Origin: JBOFDK01 sp051650305
GTDB taxonomy: Bacteria; Bacillota; Clostridia; Lachnospirales; Cellulosilyticaceae
Direction of reading: 5' to 3'
Assembly: GCA_051650305.1 (NCBI GenBank)
Contig: JBOFIT010000111.1
Location: 47,823 to 111,822, forward strand
DNA: 64,000 bases
Part shown: positions 25,147 to 35,278 of the stretch, in pieces
How positions within the stretch are numbered: the first letter of the stretch is position 1
Layout of the letters: the number at the start of each line of letters is the position of its first letter
The notes under the pieces: generated by a model
Database searches by the model: none
What the model was told of the DNA's origin: nothing
What the model saw: only the letters and a program-made list of their open reading frames with translations
Translations under genes and position numbers: made by a program

Positions 25147-28050
25147 ATGAAAACAAGTATCAAAGGCTATACGCAATTACAAGAAGCCTATATAAGTGAA
25201 ATTGATTGTACCGTTCATCAGTATGAACATAATGAAACCAAAGCAAAAGTACTTTACTTCGAAACAGAAGATACACATAAAACTTTCGGAATTACTTTTA
25301 GAACACCACCACCAGACAGTACAGGGGTGCCACACATTATCGAGCACTCGGTTCTTTGTGGCTCAGAAAAGTACCCACTCAAAGATCCTTTTATTGAACT
25401 TTCAAAAGGCTCTTTGAATACGTATCTTAATGCCATGACTTATCCAGACAAGACTATGTATCCTATTTCAAGCGAGAATGACGCGGACTTCCATAACTTA
25501 ATGGACGTCTATCTGGATGCAGTATTCTTCCCTAACATTTATAAAAATCCGTATATTCTGATGCAAGAAGGCTGGCGTTATCACATCGAATCACCAGAGG
25601 CACCGCTAGAGTATAAGGGCGTTGTGTACAATGAGATGAAGGGTGCCTTTTCTTCACCAGAAGAAGTAGGCTTTAGAAAAATCAAGGAATCTTTATTCCC
25701 AGATACGATTTATAGTAATGAATCAGGTGGAGCACCAGAAGCTATTCCAAATTTAACAGAAGAAGGGTTCTTAGACTTCCACAAGAAGTATTACCACCCA
25801 TCCAATGCATACATCGGCCTTTATGGTAAGATGGACTTAGAAGAAGTGCTAGGCTTTATCGACAAGAACTATCTGTCAAAATTCCAGTATCAAGCTATTG
25901 ATTCGACGATTGGCTACCAAAAACCTTTTGAAGCCATAAGAGAAGTGTCTTATCCTTATTCGGTGGCAGAAGAAAAGCCAAATCAACTTTATGTATCATA
26001 CAACTGTGTGGTGGATGAGACCGTTAACCGTCAGTTGATGGTAGAGATGGGGATTTTAGAGTATATCTTACTTGAGACACCAGCTTCACCTCTGAAAAAA
26101 GCTCTTATCCAAAATGGCATAGGCGACGATGCTTTTGGTGCTTTCCAGACACATATGAAGCAGCCAATCTTCACTATTATGGCGAAAAACGTAAGTGAAG
26201 AAAAGAAAGATGCTTTTTATGAAGTCATCGACACAGAGCTTAGACGTCTCGTGAAAGAAGGCATTCCAGAAGCCCTTCTTAAAGGTGCGGTTCAAGTGAA
26301 AGAGTTTGAACTTCGCGAAGGAGACTTTAAAGGTTACTCTAAAGGGCTTCTGTACTATATAGGCTGTATGAAGAGTTGGATTTATGATAAAGACCCGCTG
26401 ATTTACCTTCGCACAGAAGAAATCTTAAAGAACATCCATGAAAAACAAGGCACAGGGTACTTTGAAAGCCTCATCGAAAAGTACTTACTGAATAACACCC
26501 ATGGTATCAAGATGCTTCTTTATCCAAAGGTAGGGCTTGACCAAGAAATCCAACAACAAGTGACAGAAAAGCTTGAGAAAATCAAAGCAAGTTGGGATGA
26601 AAAAACACTGAATGAAGCAGTGGAGAAGACGCTGAAGTTCAATGCCTATCAAGAAGTCATCGATACGGAAGAGCAACGTGCGTGTATCCCACTTCTAGAA
26701 AAAGAAGACTTAGAAAGAGACATCAAATTCCCACGTTTTAAAGTAGAAACCTTAAATAACTGTGAGTATATCATTACCCCTACCTTTACCAACCAAATCG
26801 CTTATATGACATGGATGATCGACTTAAGTGGCATAGAGAATGGGTATATGCCTTATCTAGGGATGATGGTAGGTATGCTTAGTAAGCTAAATACCAAGAA
26901 CTATAGTTATGAAGATCTTTCTATGGCTATTGATGAGCACTTAGGTGGGATCGAGTTCCATATCCAAGCGATGCATACATTAGAAGACCCAGAAAACTTC
27001 AAGAAAGTATTCGTCATCAAATCCAAGGCACTTGTCCATGAGTTAGAGGCTCAAGTAAGCATTATGAAAGAAATCATCGCAGATACCAAGATGGATGACT
27101 ATGAGCGTGTGTACGAGATTATCAAAGAAATGCGCTCGATGATGGAGATGGCAATTAGTAGTGAAGGTCATAAGATTGCTTATAGCAGACTGCTTTCTAG
27201 CTTTTCACCAGTAGAAGCCTTTGAAGAAGAAACGAAAGGGCTTACCTTCTATCATATGGTATGCGACTTGGCAGACAACTGGGAAACCAATAAAGAGCAA
27301 ACGATGCAAAAGTTACAAGACGCTTATAGCTACTTAAGTAATGGCGTACGCTATAAAGTCGGTCTGACAGTAGATGAAAAAGAAGTAGCTACTTGTATGG
27401 AAGTGATCCAGAAGACATTAGATACCTTGCCAAAGACGGCTATTCAGCCGCTACAGCAGAAATTCATGAAGCATACGATTCAAGAAGCTTTAGTGTATCC
27501 AGGTAATGTCAACTATGTGGCGATGGGGTACAACTTCAAAGATAAAGGCTATAGTTATCATGGTGGCATGCAGATGCTTAAGTCAATCTTAGCTACAGAT
27601 TACCTATGGAATGAAGTGCGTGTAAAAAATGGTGCTTACGGATGTTTTGCAGACTTTAGAAAGAGTGGCAATATGTTCTTCGTTTCTTACCGTGATCCAA
27701 ATGTAGAAAAGACTATGGAAGTTTACCGAGCGGCATCAGATTATGTAGCCAACTTAAATTTATCAGATCGTGAACTTTTACAGTACCTTATCGGAACCGT
27801 TAGTGGGATGGACTTCCCTTATACACCATCCACAGAAGGGGCAGCAGCATGTATTTACTACCTCTTAGGTACAACGAAAGAAGAGCTCCAAAAAACACGT
27901 GATGAGATCTTTGAGACCGATAATGAAAGGCTACGTTCCTATGCACCGATTATTCAGAGTGTGATTGAAGAAAATCAGTATTGTGTATTTGGTAACACGA
28001 CAAGTATCGAGGAAAACAAAGATTTATTTGCAGATATAACGAAAGTATGA
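25147..28050 (+). CDS. M16C family zinc metallopeptidase (presequence-protease-like)
   Basis: 967 residues, full length for the single-chain M16C group related to mitochondrial PreP/Cym1. The inverted zinc motif H-I-I-E-H is at 63-67, followed by S-V-L-C-G-S-x-K-Y-P-x-K-D-P-F. The four-domain clam-shell form cuts short unfolded peptides. No signal peptide, so cytoplasmic. Single gene between its own promoter and terminator. Confidence 0.92.
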   Translation: MKTSIKGYTQLQEAYISEIDCTVHQYEHNETKAKVLYFETEDTHKTFGITFRTPPPDSTGVPHIIEHSVLCGSEKYPLKDPFIELSKGSLNTYLNAMTYPDKTMYPISSENDADFHNLMDVYLDAVFFPNIYKNPYILMQEGWRYHIESPEAPLEYKGVVYNEMKGAFSSPEEVGFRKIKESLFPDTIYSNESGGAPEAIPNLTEEGFLDFHKKYYHPSNAYIGLYGKMDLEEVLGFIDKNYLSKFQYQAIDSTIGYQKPFEAIREVSYPYSVAEEKPNQLYVSYNCVVDETVNRQLMVEMGILEYILLETPASPLKKALIQNGIGDDAFGAFQTHMKQPIFTIMAKNVSEEKKDAFYEVIDTELRRLVKEGIPEALLKGAVQVKEFELREGDFKGYSKGLLYYIGCMKSWIYDKDPLIYLRTEEILKNIHEKQGTGYFESLIEKYLLNNTHGIKMLLYPKVGLDQEIQQQVTEKLEKIKASWDEKTLNEAVEKTLKFNAYQEVIDTEEQRACIPLLEKEDLERDIKFPRFKVETLNNCEYIITPTFTNQIAYMTWMIDLSGIENGYMPYLGMMVGMLSKLNTKNYSYEDLSMAIDEHLGGIEFHIQAMHTLEDPENFKKVFVIKSKALVHELEAQVSIMKEIIADTKMDDYERVYEIIKEMRSMMEMAISSEGHKIAYSRLLSSFSPVEAFEEETKGLTFYHMVCDLADNWETNKEQTMQKLQDAYSYLSNGVRYKVGLTVDEKEVATCMEVIQKTLDTLPKTAIQPLQQKFMKHTIQEALVYPGNVNYVAMGYNFKDKGYSYHGGMQMLKSILATDYLWNEVRVKNGAYGCFADFRKSGNMFFVSYRDPNVEKTMEVYRAASDYVANLNLSDRELLQYLIGTVSGMDFPYTPSTEGAAACIYYLLGTTKEELQKTRDEIFETDNERLRSYAPIIQSVIEENQYCVFGNTTSIEENKDLFADITKV

Positions 28051-28062
28051 TAAATTTAAAAG

Positions 28063-28089
28063 ACGCACTTTTCATAAGTGCGTTTTTTT
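28063..28089 (+). terminator. terminator after the M16C gene
   Basis: Perfect 8-base stem (ACGCACTT) with a 5-base loop followed by seven T. Confidence 0.9.
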
Positions 28090-28116
28090 GTTAAAATAGA
28101 CATTAAAGCATATAGA
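28088..28116 (+). promoter_or_regulatory. candidate promoter for the SDR gene
   Basis: TTGTTA at 28088 and TATAGA at 28111 with a 17-base spacer. The -35 overlaps the T run of the preceding terminator. Confidence 0.5.
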
Positions 28117-28138
28117 CGCACGAAAGAGGAGGTACATC

Positions 28139-28903
28139 ATGGATTTTGCAAATAAAGTAGTAGTGGTCACTGGTGGGGGGCAAGGGATAGGAGCGTGTAT
28201 TGCCACGACCTATGCAAAGAAAAAAGCGACCGTTGTTATTGCAGATATTGATGAAGAAGCAGGGAGAGAAATTGAAGCAGAAATCAACGGTTTTGGTGGA
28301 CATGGGTATTTTATACCAGTCAACGTAGCAGATGAAACATCTGTTAAGGAGATGGTAACATTACTCGACAAAAAATATGGAAAAATAGACATCTTAGTGA
28401 ACAATGCAGCCATTAGTAGTGGAGGGACATTGTTTACAAGAGAAATTCAAGAGTTTGAAGAAGTGCTACGTGTGAATGTACTTGGGGGGTATATGTGCGC
28501 GAAACACTGTGTGCCATTGATGCTAGGCGAGGGTTGTAGCATTGTCAATATGGCTTCTACACGTGCAATGATGAGTGAACCACATACAGAGCCGTATTCA
28601 GCATCTAAAGGTGCAGTACTTGCAATGACCCATTCTTTAGCTGCCAGTTTGGCACCAAAGATTCGTGTCAATGCCATTAGTCCAGGCTGGATCGATACTG
28701 CGGAGTGGAAAAAGAAAAAAGACCGTAAGTTTGTGGCGTTAAGAGAAGTGGATCATATGCAGCATCTAACAGGCCGCGTAGGGACACCAGAAGATATCGC
28801 ACAAGCAGTGCTCTTTTTGACAAGTGAAGAAGCAGGCTTTATGACAGGAACAAATATGGTAATAGATGGTGGTATGACTGTAAAAATGATTTATGAGGAA
28901 TAG
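28139..28903 (+). CDS. short-chain dehydrogenase/reductase
   Basis: 254 residues, classical SDR. The cofactor loop T-G-G-G-Q-G-I-G is at 11-18, N-N-A at 88-90, and the catalytic S140, Y153, K157. D36 in A-D-I-D after beta-2 suggests NAD(H) over NADP(H). The sequence P-G-W-I-D-T follows as in FabG-like enzymes. Substrate unknown; neighbours give no hint. AGAGGAGG supports the start, and a short membrane protein gene follows after 11 bases. Confidence 0.85.
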   Translation: MDFANKVVVVTGGGQGIGACIATTYAKKKATVVIADIDEEAGREIEAEINGFGGHGYFIPVNVADETSVKEMVTLLDKKYGKIDILVNNAAISSGGTLFTREIQEFEEVLRVNVLGGYMCAKHCVPLMLGEGCSIVNMASTRAMMSEPHTEPYSASKGAVLAMTHSLAASLAPKIRVNAISPGWIDTAEWKKKKDRKFVALREVDHMQHLTGRVGTPEDIAQAVLFLTSEEAGFMTGTNMVIDGGMTVKMIYEE

Positions 28904-28914
28904 GGGATAGGGTC

Positions 28915-29475
28915 ATGGTCAAACAAACAAAAGATTACATTCAAAACAAGAAAAAAAAGCATCTGCTTCATAGTATTCTATGGGGGAGCATCATGCTTGC
29001 TATTTTTATCGTAGGATTAGTGGTGATGAAAACACGTAATACAGAATTCACCCTTGTGGCAGCACTTTTTACACTGCCAATGGCACTGAATCTCACACGC
29101 TACTTTGCCTACCGAAAATTTAAAGATCCAAACCCTAAACATGCTAGTTTGTTAGAGCATATGAAGGGTACATATAACCTTTATCACAGTGTGATTATCC
29201 CAGATAGCACCACCACACTGTACTTTGAGCATGTGGTTGTTACATCAAGAAATATTTACTTCATCACAAAAGATGAAGCGGTGATTACGAAAGCAAAACC
29301 AATATTGAATGTACGACTTACGCCAAAAGGTATTACACAAGGTGCACAACGTTTTATTCATGCAAGTGATACGACAGCTATTAAAAACGCTTGTCTTAAA
29401 ATCCAGAAAGATGCGTGTTTTAGCGATGAACAAATGGGCAACACTAGTAAGATACTAGAAGTAATGGTGATGTAG
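28915..29475 (+). CDS. small membrane protein, function unknown
   Basis: 186 residues, not recognised. Two hydrophobic helices (about residues 20-40 and 45-65) follow a Lys-rich N-terminus; the remainder looks cytoplasmic with mixed strands. It lies 11 bases after the SDR gene and 19 before the pseudouridine synthase gene, so the three likely share a transcript. Confidence 0.65.
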   Translation: MVKQTKDYIQNKKKKHLLHSILWGSIMLAIFIVGLVVMKTRNTEFTLVAALFTLPMALNLTRYFAYRKFKDPNPKHASLLEHMKGTYNLYHSVIIPDSTTTLYFEHVVVTSRNIYFITKDEAVITKAKPILNVRLTPKGITQGAQRFIHASDTTAIKNACLKIQKDACFSDEQMGNTSKILEVMVM

Positions 29476-29494
29476 TCAAATATAGGAGAATAAT

Positions 29495-30466
29495 ATGAAG
29501 GAAATCGTTGTAACAGCATTAGAGGCCAATCAGAGATTGGATAAATTATTGCTCAAATATCTTAATAAGTGCCCGAAGAGTTATTTATATAAGTGTATGC
29601 GCATCAATAAAATTAAATATAATGGTAAGAAACCAAAAGGCAGTGAAATTCTAAAAGAGGGCGACAGCATTAAAGTTTTTTTGCTGGATGACCAAATTGA
29701 GAGTTTAAGAGAAGCGAAGTCTGTAGCGGATACACCTGTTTCATTCGAGGTAGTCTATGAAGATCAGCAGATCCTTATTGTCAATAAGCCGTTAGGGCTA
29801 CTCACCCAGAAGGATACCAAGGATGGCCATAGCTTAGCTGAGGAGGTTCAGTCTTACTTCAAAGAGAAGAAGATGGGCTATGAAGAAAGCGCAGGCTTCA
29901 CACCAGCACCATGTAATCGACTGGATCGTAATACAGCGGGGATTGTACTGGTTGGTAAGTCACAAATGGCAGCACAGAGCATTAGCGAGATGCTCCGTAC
30001 CAAAGAAGTATCCAAGTACTACATGACCATTGTACTAGGGACACTGCGTAAACCACTTACCCTGAAAGGGTACCATATCAAATCTCATGATAAAAATGAA
30101 GTGAAAATAGTGGATCACTATGTAGAAGGTGCAAAACCAGTAGAGACACGACTCTTACCACTCCAAAGCAATGGGAGATACACATTGGTAGAAGTACAGC
30201 TGGTGACAGGTAAGACTCACCAGATACGCGCACATCTTAGCCAAATCGGACATCCTATTATTGGCGATCCAAAATACGGTGATAAGATAGAGAACCAGTA
30301 CTTCCAGTCTTGCTATGGACTGCATTACCAGTTCTTATGTGCCTACAAAGTGAAATTTGAATTATGCAAAGAACCATTCACCTACTTACAAGACCGCGTC
30401 TTTACAGTAGCTGTACCAAAGATTTATAGTGAGATTTGCAAAGGCGAAGGCCTTATAGAAATATAG
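29495..30466 (+). CDS. RluA-family 23S rRNA pseudouridine synthase
   Basis: 323 residues. An S4-like RNA-binding domain fills residues ~12-75, followed by the catalytic domain. The active aspartate is D144 in C-N-R-L-D-R-N-T-A-G; the usual first residue His of H-R-L-D is Asn here. K-T-H-Q-I-R-A-H-L-S is the second family motif. It isomerises uridine in rRNA, RluC/RluD-like; the exact target is unknown. Confidence 0.9.
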   Translation: MKEIVVTALEANQRLDKLLLKYLNKCPKSYLYKCMRINKIKYNGKKPKGSEILKEGDSIKVFLLDDQIESLREAKSVADTPVSFEVVYEDQQILIVNKPLGLLTQKDTKDGHSLAEEVQSYFKEKKMGYEESAGFTPAPCNRLDRNTAGIVLVGKSQMAAQSISEMLRTKEVSKYYMTIVLGTLRKPLTLKGYHIKSHDKNEVKIVDHYVEGAKPVETRLLPLQSNGRYTLVEVQLVTGKTHQIRAHLSQIGHPIIGDPKYGDKIENQYFQSCYGLHYQFLCAYKVKFELCKEPFTYLQDRVFTVAVPKIYSEICKGEGLIEI

Positions 30467-30495
30467 AAAACGCCTCGGTAACGAGGCGTTTTTTT
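30467..30495. terminator. terminator between pseudouridine synthase and TPR-like genes
   Basis: Stem AAAACGCCTCG / CGAGGCGTTTT with a 4-base loop, seven T downstream; the stop of the minus-strand gene is at its edge. Can act on both strands. Confidence 0.92.
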
Positions 30496-31378
30496 AGGCG
30501 GATAAAAGTTCGGTGTGTAGCGTCTGGTGAAGCCAGTGGTTCCGTATTTCTTTGGCGAGTAGGAGATTGTTTGTGGCAAAGCAGTGCTTGAGGATGAAGA
30601 AGTAGTCACCGTTATAAAAAGCCATATTGAGTTGTTCGTTATGGAGGGTATGTAAATACTTATAAAGACGTGCTAAGTGGTGGTCAAAAGGCGAGATGAG
30701 GCGGCTTGCTTCTGTAAGGTTGCCTTGCTGGAAGAGTTGGAGAGAGAGGGTCCTAGAAGTTTGTTCGATAAGTGGGAGATCACGGCGTTTCTTTGCACAT
30801 TCCAGTACAGAGTAGTAGTCGCCTAAGGCGAGAAAGAGTTTGGTGGCATCTTTATAGCGTTTGCTAAGATAAAGGACGATGGCAGCTTCTTCTACTTGGC
30901 GCATGCCTTGTAGCTTCTCTAGAGGGTCTTCACATTTGCAGAAGGCATCTAAGGCAAGGGTCGGACGTTTATTGTAGAGATAGCAGAGGCCTAACTCACT
31001 ATAATTGCCAAGTTTTTTGTAGAGCTTGATCGCTTGAGGGATGTCGAAGAAGTGGTAAAAGTAAGCGGCTTTTGGGAGATGCTGATGGCGCATACAAAGG
31101 GCAGCGCCTTCTTTGTAGAGTTGATGTGCGTGTGCGATGGAGACAGCTTCAGAGATGAGGCCTACTTTTTCATAGCAGTGCATCAAATGTCTATAAGCAT
31201 CACATTGTGCGAAGCAGAAGATAGCGTGGTCGTAGGCACCTTTTTTGGCATAGATACGACCCGCTTCGAAGTAGAGGCCACAATTCCTGAGAAAATGCGC
31301 CTTTTTTAAAGGCGACAGCTTAAAAAATTTGAACTTAGAAAAGAGACACCGTATAATAAAGATAAAATAACCGAACAT
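30494..31378 (-). CDS. TPR-like helical repeat protein
   Basis: 294 residues. After a hydrophobic N-terminus (about residues 1-20) the protein consists of short alpha-helical pairs rich in A, Y, L and C, such as A-G-R-I-Y-A-K-K-G-A-Y-D-H-A-I and A-I-K-L-Y-K-K-L-G-N-Y, typical of tetratricopeptide-like repeats. It probably scaffolds other proteins; no enzyme motif. The start (AGGGGG upstream) is divergent from recU with 76 bases between. Confidence 0.65.
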   Translation of the reverse strand: MFGYFIFIIRCLFSKFKFFKLSPLKKAHFLRNCGLYFEAGRIYAKKGAYDHAIFCFAQCDAYRHLMHCYEKVGLISEAVSIAHAHQLYKEGAALCMRHQHLPKAAYFYHFFDIPQAIKLYKKLGNYSELGLCYLYNKRPTLALDAFCKCEDPLEKLQGMRQVEEAAIVLYLSKRYKDATKLFLALGDYYSVLECAKKRRDLPLIEQTSRTLSLQLFQQGNLTEASRLISPFDHHLARLYKYLHTLHNEQLNMAFYNGDYFFILKHCFATNNLLLAKEIRNHWLHQTLHTELLSA

Positions 31379-31454
31379 GGCAAACCCCCTAAAAAATCTT
31401 ATTATATTCTTATTTTACCAAAAAATTACAAAAAATCAAGAAAAGAGGAAAAAA

Positions 31455-32009
31455 ATGGGTTACTGGAATACACGTGGCTTAAGAGGTAGTGACTTAGAAG
31501 AAATGATTAATGTGACCAACGACCTTTATAATGATAAAAGATTGGCACTGATTCAAAAAATCCCAACACCTATTAAACCCATCACCATTGATAAATCAAG
31601 AGGTGTTATTACCCTAGCGTATTTCGATCAAAAAAGTACGGTCGACTACATAGGAGTGGCGCAAGGAGTGGCGATTTGTTTTGACGCAAAAGAAACAGCC
31701 AAAGAATCATTGCCTTTAGCTAATATCCATGAGCATCAGATTGTCTTTATGGAAAGTTTTAAAGCACAGGAAGGCGAAGCATTCCTTATCGTTTATTTTA
31801 AGAAATATGACGAATATTATTTACTGCCTATCGACTACATTCGTGTGTACTATGATGGGGCACAGGCAGGAGGCAGAAAGTCCATTCCTTACAAGGCTTT
31901 TCCGAAGGAACTTCAGATTCCTTTGCAGAGTGGTATGTATGTCCACTACTTAAAAACGTTGAGTTATTATATCGACCATAGAGAAAAATTTGTTTGTACA
32001 CTTGAATAG
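31455..32009 (+). CDS. recU: Holliday junction resolvase RecU
   Basis: 184 residues from ATG 31455 (AAGAGG upstream); an in-frame start 78 bases earlier would add a non-family leader. It cuts four-way DNA junctions during recombination. Visible family marks are R-G-x-x-x-E-x-x-I-N-x-T-N, K-I-P-T-P, S-T-V-D-Y-x-G with D64, F-D-A-K-E-T with D77 and K79, and G-G-R-K-S-I-P. In characterised RecU the second acid is Glu; here it is Asp77. The usual partner gene ponA is not adjacent. Confidence 0.9.
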   Translation: MGYWNTRGLRGSDLEEMINVTNDLYNDKRLALIQKIPTPIKPITIDKSRGVITLAYFDQKSTVDYIGVAQGVAICFDAKETAKESLPLANIHEHQIVFMESFKAQEGEAFLIVYFKKYDEYYLLPIDYIRVYYDGAQAGGRKSIPYKAFPKELQIPLQSGMYVHYLKTLSYYIDHREKFVCTLE

Positions 32010-32050
32010 AGTTATAAACAAGTGTCCATAATCCTTATGAGGTGAGAAAA

Positions 32051-33277
32051 ATGAGAAAATTAACGCCCATAGGGATTTTTTGTATAGTAATCATGAGTTT
32101 AATCAGTGGCTGTAGTAGTGGCCCCAAAGAAGTCATCGAAGTATCCCATACGCTTTTACCAAAAGAACGTGTGGTTCAAGACGTGTATATACCTAAGGAA
32201 GTGAGCTTAGGCATATACGAACAAGAGAAAGGGATGTATGTCGGTGCTTATGTAGAAAGCAATCAAGATGTAGAAGGACGTATGGCGGATTATGAAGCCC
32301 TTATAGGAAAAGAGCAAGCTTTCCGTGTTTTCCAATATCAAAAGCGAGGGGATATGTCTAGTCAAGAAATTCTAGAATGTATCGCAGCGAAGCAGATTCC
32401 TTATATTAAGATCTTGGCTAATGAAGCTTATGATTTGATGCCTATTTATGAAATGATAGGGGATTTGAATACCAGATATCAGACGCCTCTTTTTGTAGAG
32501 CTTTTTCCAATCCAAGATGATACGTTAGACCCTACGGCCTATGCTAAGTATTATGATGATGCGTATAAGCTTTTGAAAAAGTACTTCAAAGACGTGGTGG
32601 TGGTATGGAGTATTGATTGGAATCAAGTGTATCTGACCCCTGTGTATTATCCAGGTAATCATAAAGTAGACTGGGTAGGACTTAATGCTTCATGGCCTAA
32701 GTACAAAGAAGGTGCCGTCTATGAACCACGGTATGAAGAGGCAATGGATTTTTGGTATAAGTACTTCCAAGATGAAAAACCGATGATGCTTTCCACAGTA
32801 GCAATCTCTCATTTCTCAAGAATTGACCACACTTACACCATCGAAGATGCGAAGAATAAACTGACGTATTTTTATGAGACAGTGCCAGAGCGTTATCCGA
32901 GAGTGAAGGGCATCTTATATGGTGATGTGGATATGTACCAAGTATCGCCTAAAGGAACCGAAGACTATCGTTTAACGAGTCAAGATAAACTCACTGAGCA
33001 TATTGGAGGGTTGCAGAAGAATCCCGCTTTTTTAAGTCAAGTGAAGGCGAGAGAAGAGATGATGTGCTTGCAACCCATGCTGTATTCAGTACCTGCGTAT
33101 CGGATAGAAGAGAATATTTATGTCACAGAGGAGCAGTTAAGCGTTGTGGCATTACACAAAGACCTGATCAAATACATGCCATGTATCATGGACGACAGTG
33201 GCGAAAAGTTTTATGATCTGACGGCTATTGTGACAGCACAAGGTGGATGGCTTAAACAAGAAAATCTCCAAAAATAA
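32051..33277 (+). CDS. GH26-like lipoprotein
   Basis: 408 residues from ATG 32051, with GAGGTGAG upstream; a GTG nine bases earlier is in frame. Lipobox L-I-S-G-C at 17-21 anchors it in the membrane. The body looks like a TIM barrel of the GH26/glycosidase type: E150 in L-F-V-E-L-F-P-I is placed like a catalytic acid, V-V-V-W-S-I-D-W and V-D-W-V-G-L-N-A-S-W-P follow. It may cleave a wall or spore glycan, or only bind one. It lies 70 bases before prkA. Confidence 0.6.
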   Translation: MRKLTPIGIFCIVIMSLISGCSSGPKEVIEVSHTLLPKERVVQDVYIPKEVSLGIYEQEKGMYVGAYVESNQDVEGRMADYEALIGKEQAFRVFQYQKRGDMSSQEILECIAAKQIPYIKILANEAYDLMPIYEMIGDLNTRYQTPLFVELFPIQDDTLDPTAYAKYYDDAYKLLKKYFKDVVVVWSIDWNQVYLTPVYYPGNHKVDWVGLNASWPKYKEGAVYEPRYEEAMDFWYKYFQDEKPMMLSTVAISHFSRIDHTYTIEDAKNKLTYFYETVPERYPRVKGILYGDVDMYQVSPKGTEDYRLTSQDKLTEHIGGLQKNPAFLSQVKAREEMMCLQPMLYSVPAYRIEENIYVTEEQLSVVALHKDLIKYMPCIMDDSGEKFYDLTAIVTAQGGWLKQENLQK

Positions 33278-33347
33278 TCATGTAATTGTACCAAGCACCA
33301 TATATTTGATAATGAGCAAAGTATATCTGCTTAGAGGAGTGGTGAGT

Positions 33348-35270
33348 ATGGTAGATTTCTTAGAAATGATACAAGACGATAGAAAATCAAGAAAAGGACC
33401 TAAGTTTACAGGGAATTTTCTTGACTATCTACATATTTTAGAAGAGGAAAAAGAGTTGCATAAATTAGCCCATGAGCGTATTTATGAACTCTTGATAAGA
33501 GAAGGTGTAGACGTTGTTAAGACCGAGGAAAATCCTAGACTTAGACGCATCTATGGTAAAGACATCTTAAAGAAGTATGCTTTTTTTAAGGATGACTTTT
33601 ATGGCATTGATAAGACACTGATGAAAATCGTGCGTTATTTCCATTCAGCATCTATGCGTGGTGAAGAGTCAAGGCAAGTGCTTTACTTAGTAGGGCCAGT
33701 AGGTGCAGGGAAATCTTCCCTTATTGATAGCATCAAGCGTCTTCTAGAAGAAAGTGCCCCTATTTATTCATTAGAAGGCTGTCCAATGCGAGAAGAACCT
33801 TTGCATCTTCTGCCTAAGCATAGCCGTAAGAAGTTCGAAGAAGTACTGGGTATCAAGATAGAAGGGGATTTGTGTCCAGCATGTCGTTACCGTTTGGTCA
33901 ATGAATTTGGTGGTGCCTATGAGAAGTTCCCAGTGGTACAGACAGACTTCTCCATTCGCTCAAGAAAGGGTATCGGTGTGGTGCCACCGGTAGATCCTAA
34001 CAACCAGGATACGTCAGTACTTATAGGTTCAGTAGATATCTCTAAGATGGACTTATATGCAGAAGATGACCCAAGGGTTCTTTCTTTGAATGGTGCATTC
34101 AATGTAGGTAATAGAGGAATCGTAGAATTTATAGAAGTATTCAAAAATGATGTAGAGTATTTGCATACCATGATTACAGCGACCCAAGAGAAGAATATTC
34201 CTTCTCCAGGAAAGGGGTCTATGATTTATTTTGATGGGGTTATTCTTGCCCATTCCAATGAAGCAGAGTGGAATAAATTTAAGGCAGACCATACCAATGA
34301 GGCCATACTAGATCGTATCGTTAAAGTAGAAGTGCCTTACTGCTTAGAACTTGATGAAGAAGTGAAAATATATGACAAGATGCTTAAAAAGTCAAACTTC
34401 AAAGCACATATAGCACCCCATACGTTAGAGATAGCCTCTATGTTTGCTATTCTTACGAGGCTTACGCCATCAACGAAGGTAGACCCTATCACTAAGCTTA
34501 AGATTTATAATGGCGAGGAGATTATTGAGAAGGGGACTACGAAGCGTATCGATATCTTAGAACTTAAAGAAGAAGCCGAAAGAGAAGGTATGAGCGGTAT
34601 TTCTACTCGTTTTATCTCTAAAGCATTAGACGTTGCTTTATCTGAATCCGAATCAGACTGTATCAACCCCATCGGGCTTATGGATGTCTTGCTCCGTGAG
34701 ATTAAGGAGATGGCCATTGCTGATGAAGTGAAGAAGCGTTATTTAGGTTTCTTACAAGACACTATCAAGAAAGAGTATCATAAGATTCTAGAAAATGAAG
34801 TGACCAAAGCCTTCATCCATGGATACAAAGACCAAGCACAAGATTTATTCAACAATTATCTTGACCATGCTGAAGCTTATGTGAATAAAACCAAGATCAA
34901 AGATAGCAATACAGGTGAAGACTTAAGTCCAGATGAAGTCTTTATGCGTTCAATAGAAGAACAAATCGGCGTGACACAAAGTGGTGCTAAAGGCTTTAGA
35001 CAAGACGTTACAGCGTATATGTTCTCCGTCATTCGAAATGGTAGTCATGTGGATTACACATCTTATGAACCACTTAAAGAAGCGATCGAGAAGAAACTTA
35101 CCTCTTCTGTTCGTGAACTTTCACGTATCATTACCAAGAGCAAGGTACGTGATAAAGATCAAAATGTGAAGTATGATGCAATGGTAGAAGAAATGAAAAA
35201 TAACGGTTACTGTGACCATTGTTGTAATGTCATTCTTAAATATTCCGCTAACAACTTGTGGAAAGACTAG
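33348..35270 (+). CDS. prkA: PrkA family serine protein kinase / AAA protein
   Basis: 640 residues from ATG 33348; B. subtilis PrkA is similar in length. Upstream in-frame starts reach back into the lipoprotein gene and lack family sequence. Walker A G-P-V-G-A-G-K-S-S is at about 116-124, and the C-terminal kinase-like region follows. In B. subtilis it is made early in sporulation and affects SigK. It is first in the conserved trio prkA-yhbH-spoVR. Confidence 0.95.
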   Translation: MVDFLEMIQDDRKSRKGPKFTGNFLDYLHILEEEKELHKLAHERIYELLIREGVDVVKTEENPRLRRIYGKDILKKYAFFKDDFYGIDKTLMKIVRYFHSASMRGEESRQVLYLVGPVGAGKSSLIDSIKRLLEESAPIYSLEGCPMREEPLHLLPKHSRKKFEEVLGIKIEGDLCPACRYRLVNEFGGAYEKFPVVQTDFSIRSRKGIGVVPPVDPNNQDTSVLIGSVDISKMDLYAEDDPRVLSLNGAFNVGNRGIVEFIEVFKNDVEYLHTMITATQEKNIPSPGKGSMIYFDGVILAHSNEAEWNKFKADHTNEAILDRIVKVEVPYCLELDEEVKIYDKMLKKSNFKAHIAPHTLEIASMFAILTRLTPSTKVDPITKLKIYNGEEIIEKGTTKRIDILELKEEAEREGMSGISTRFISKALDVALSESESDCINPIGLMDVLLREIKEMAIADEVKKRYLGFLQDTIKKEYHKILENEVTKAFIHGYKDQAQDLFNNYLDHAEAYVNKTKIKDSNTGEDLSPDEVFMRSIEEQIGVTQSGAKGFRQDVTAYMFSVIRNGSHVDYTSYEPLKEAIEKKLTSSVRELSRIITKSKVRDKDQNVKYDAMVEEMKNNGYCDHCCNVILKYSANNLWKD

Positions 35271-35278
35271 GTGATGGT

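Noticed and set aside
33299..33328. SigE-like promoter (CATATATT, 14 bases, GTATATCT) ahead of prkA
   Set aside because: The -35 and spacer fit, but the -10 does not match the SigE consensus when aligned.
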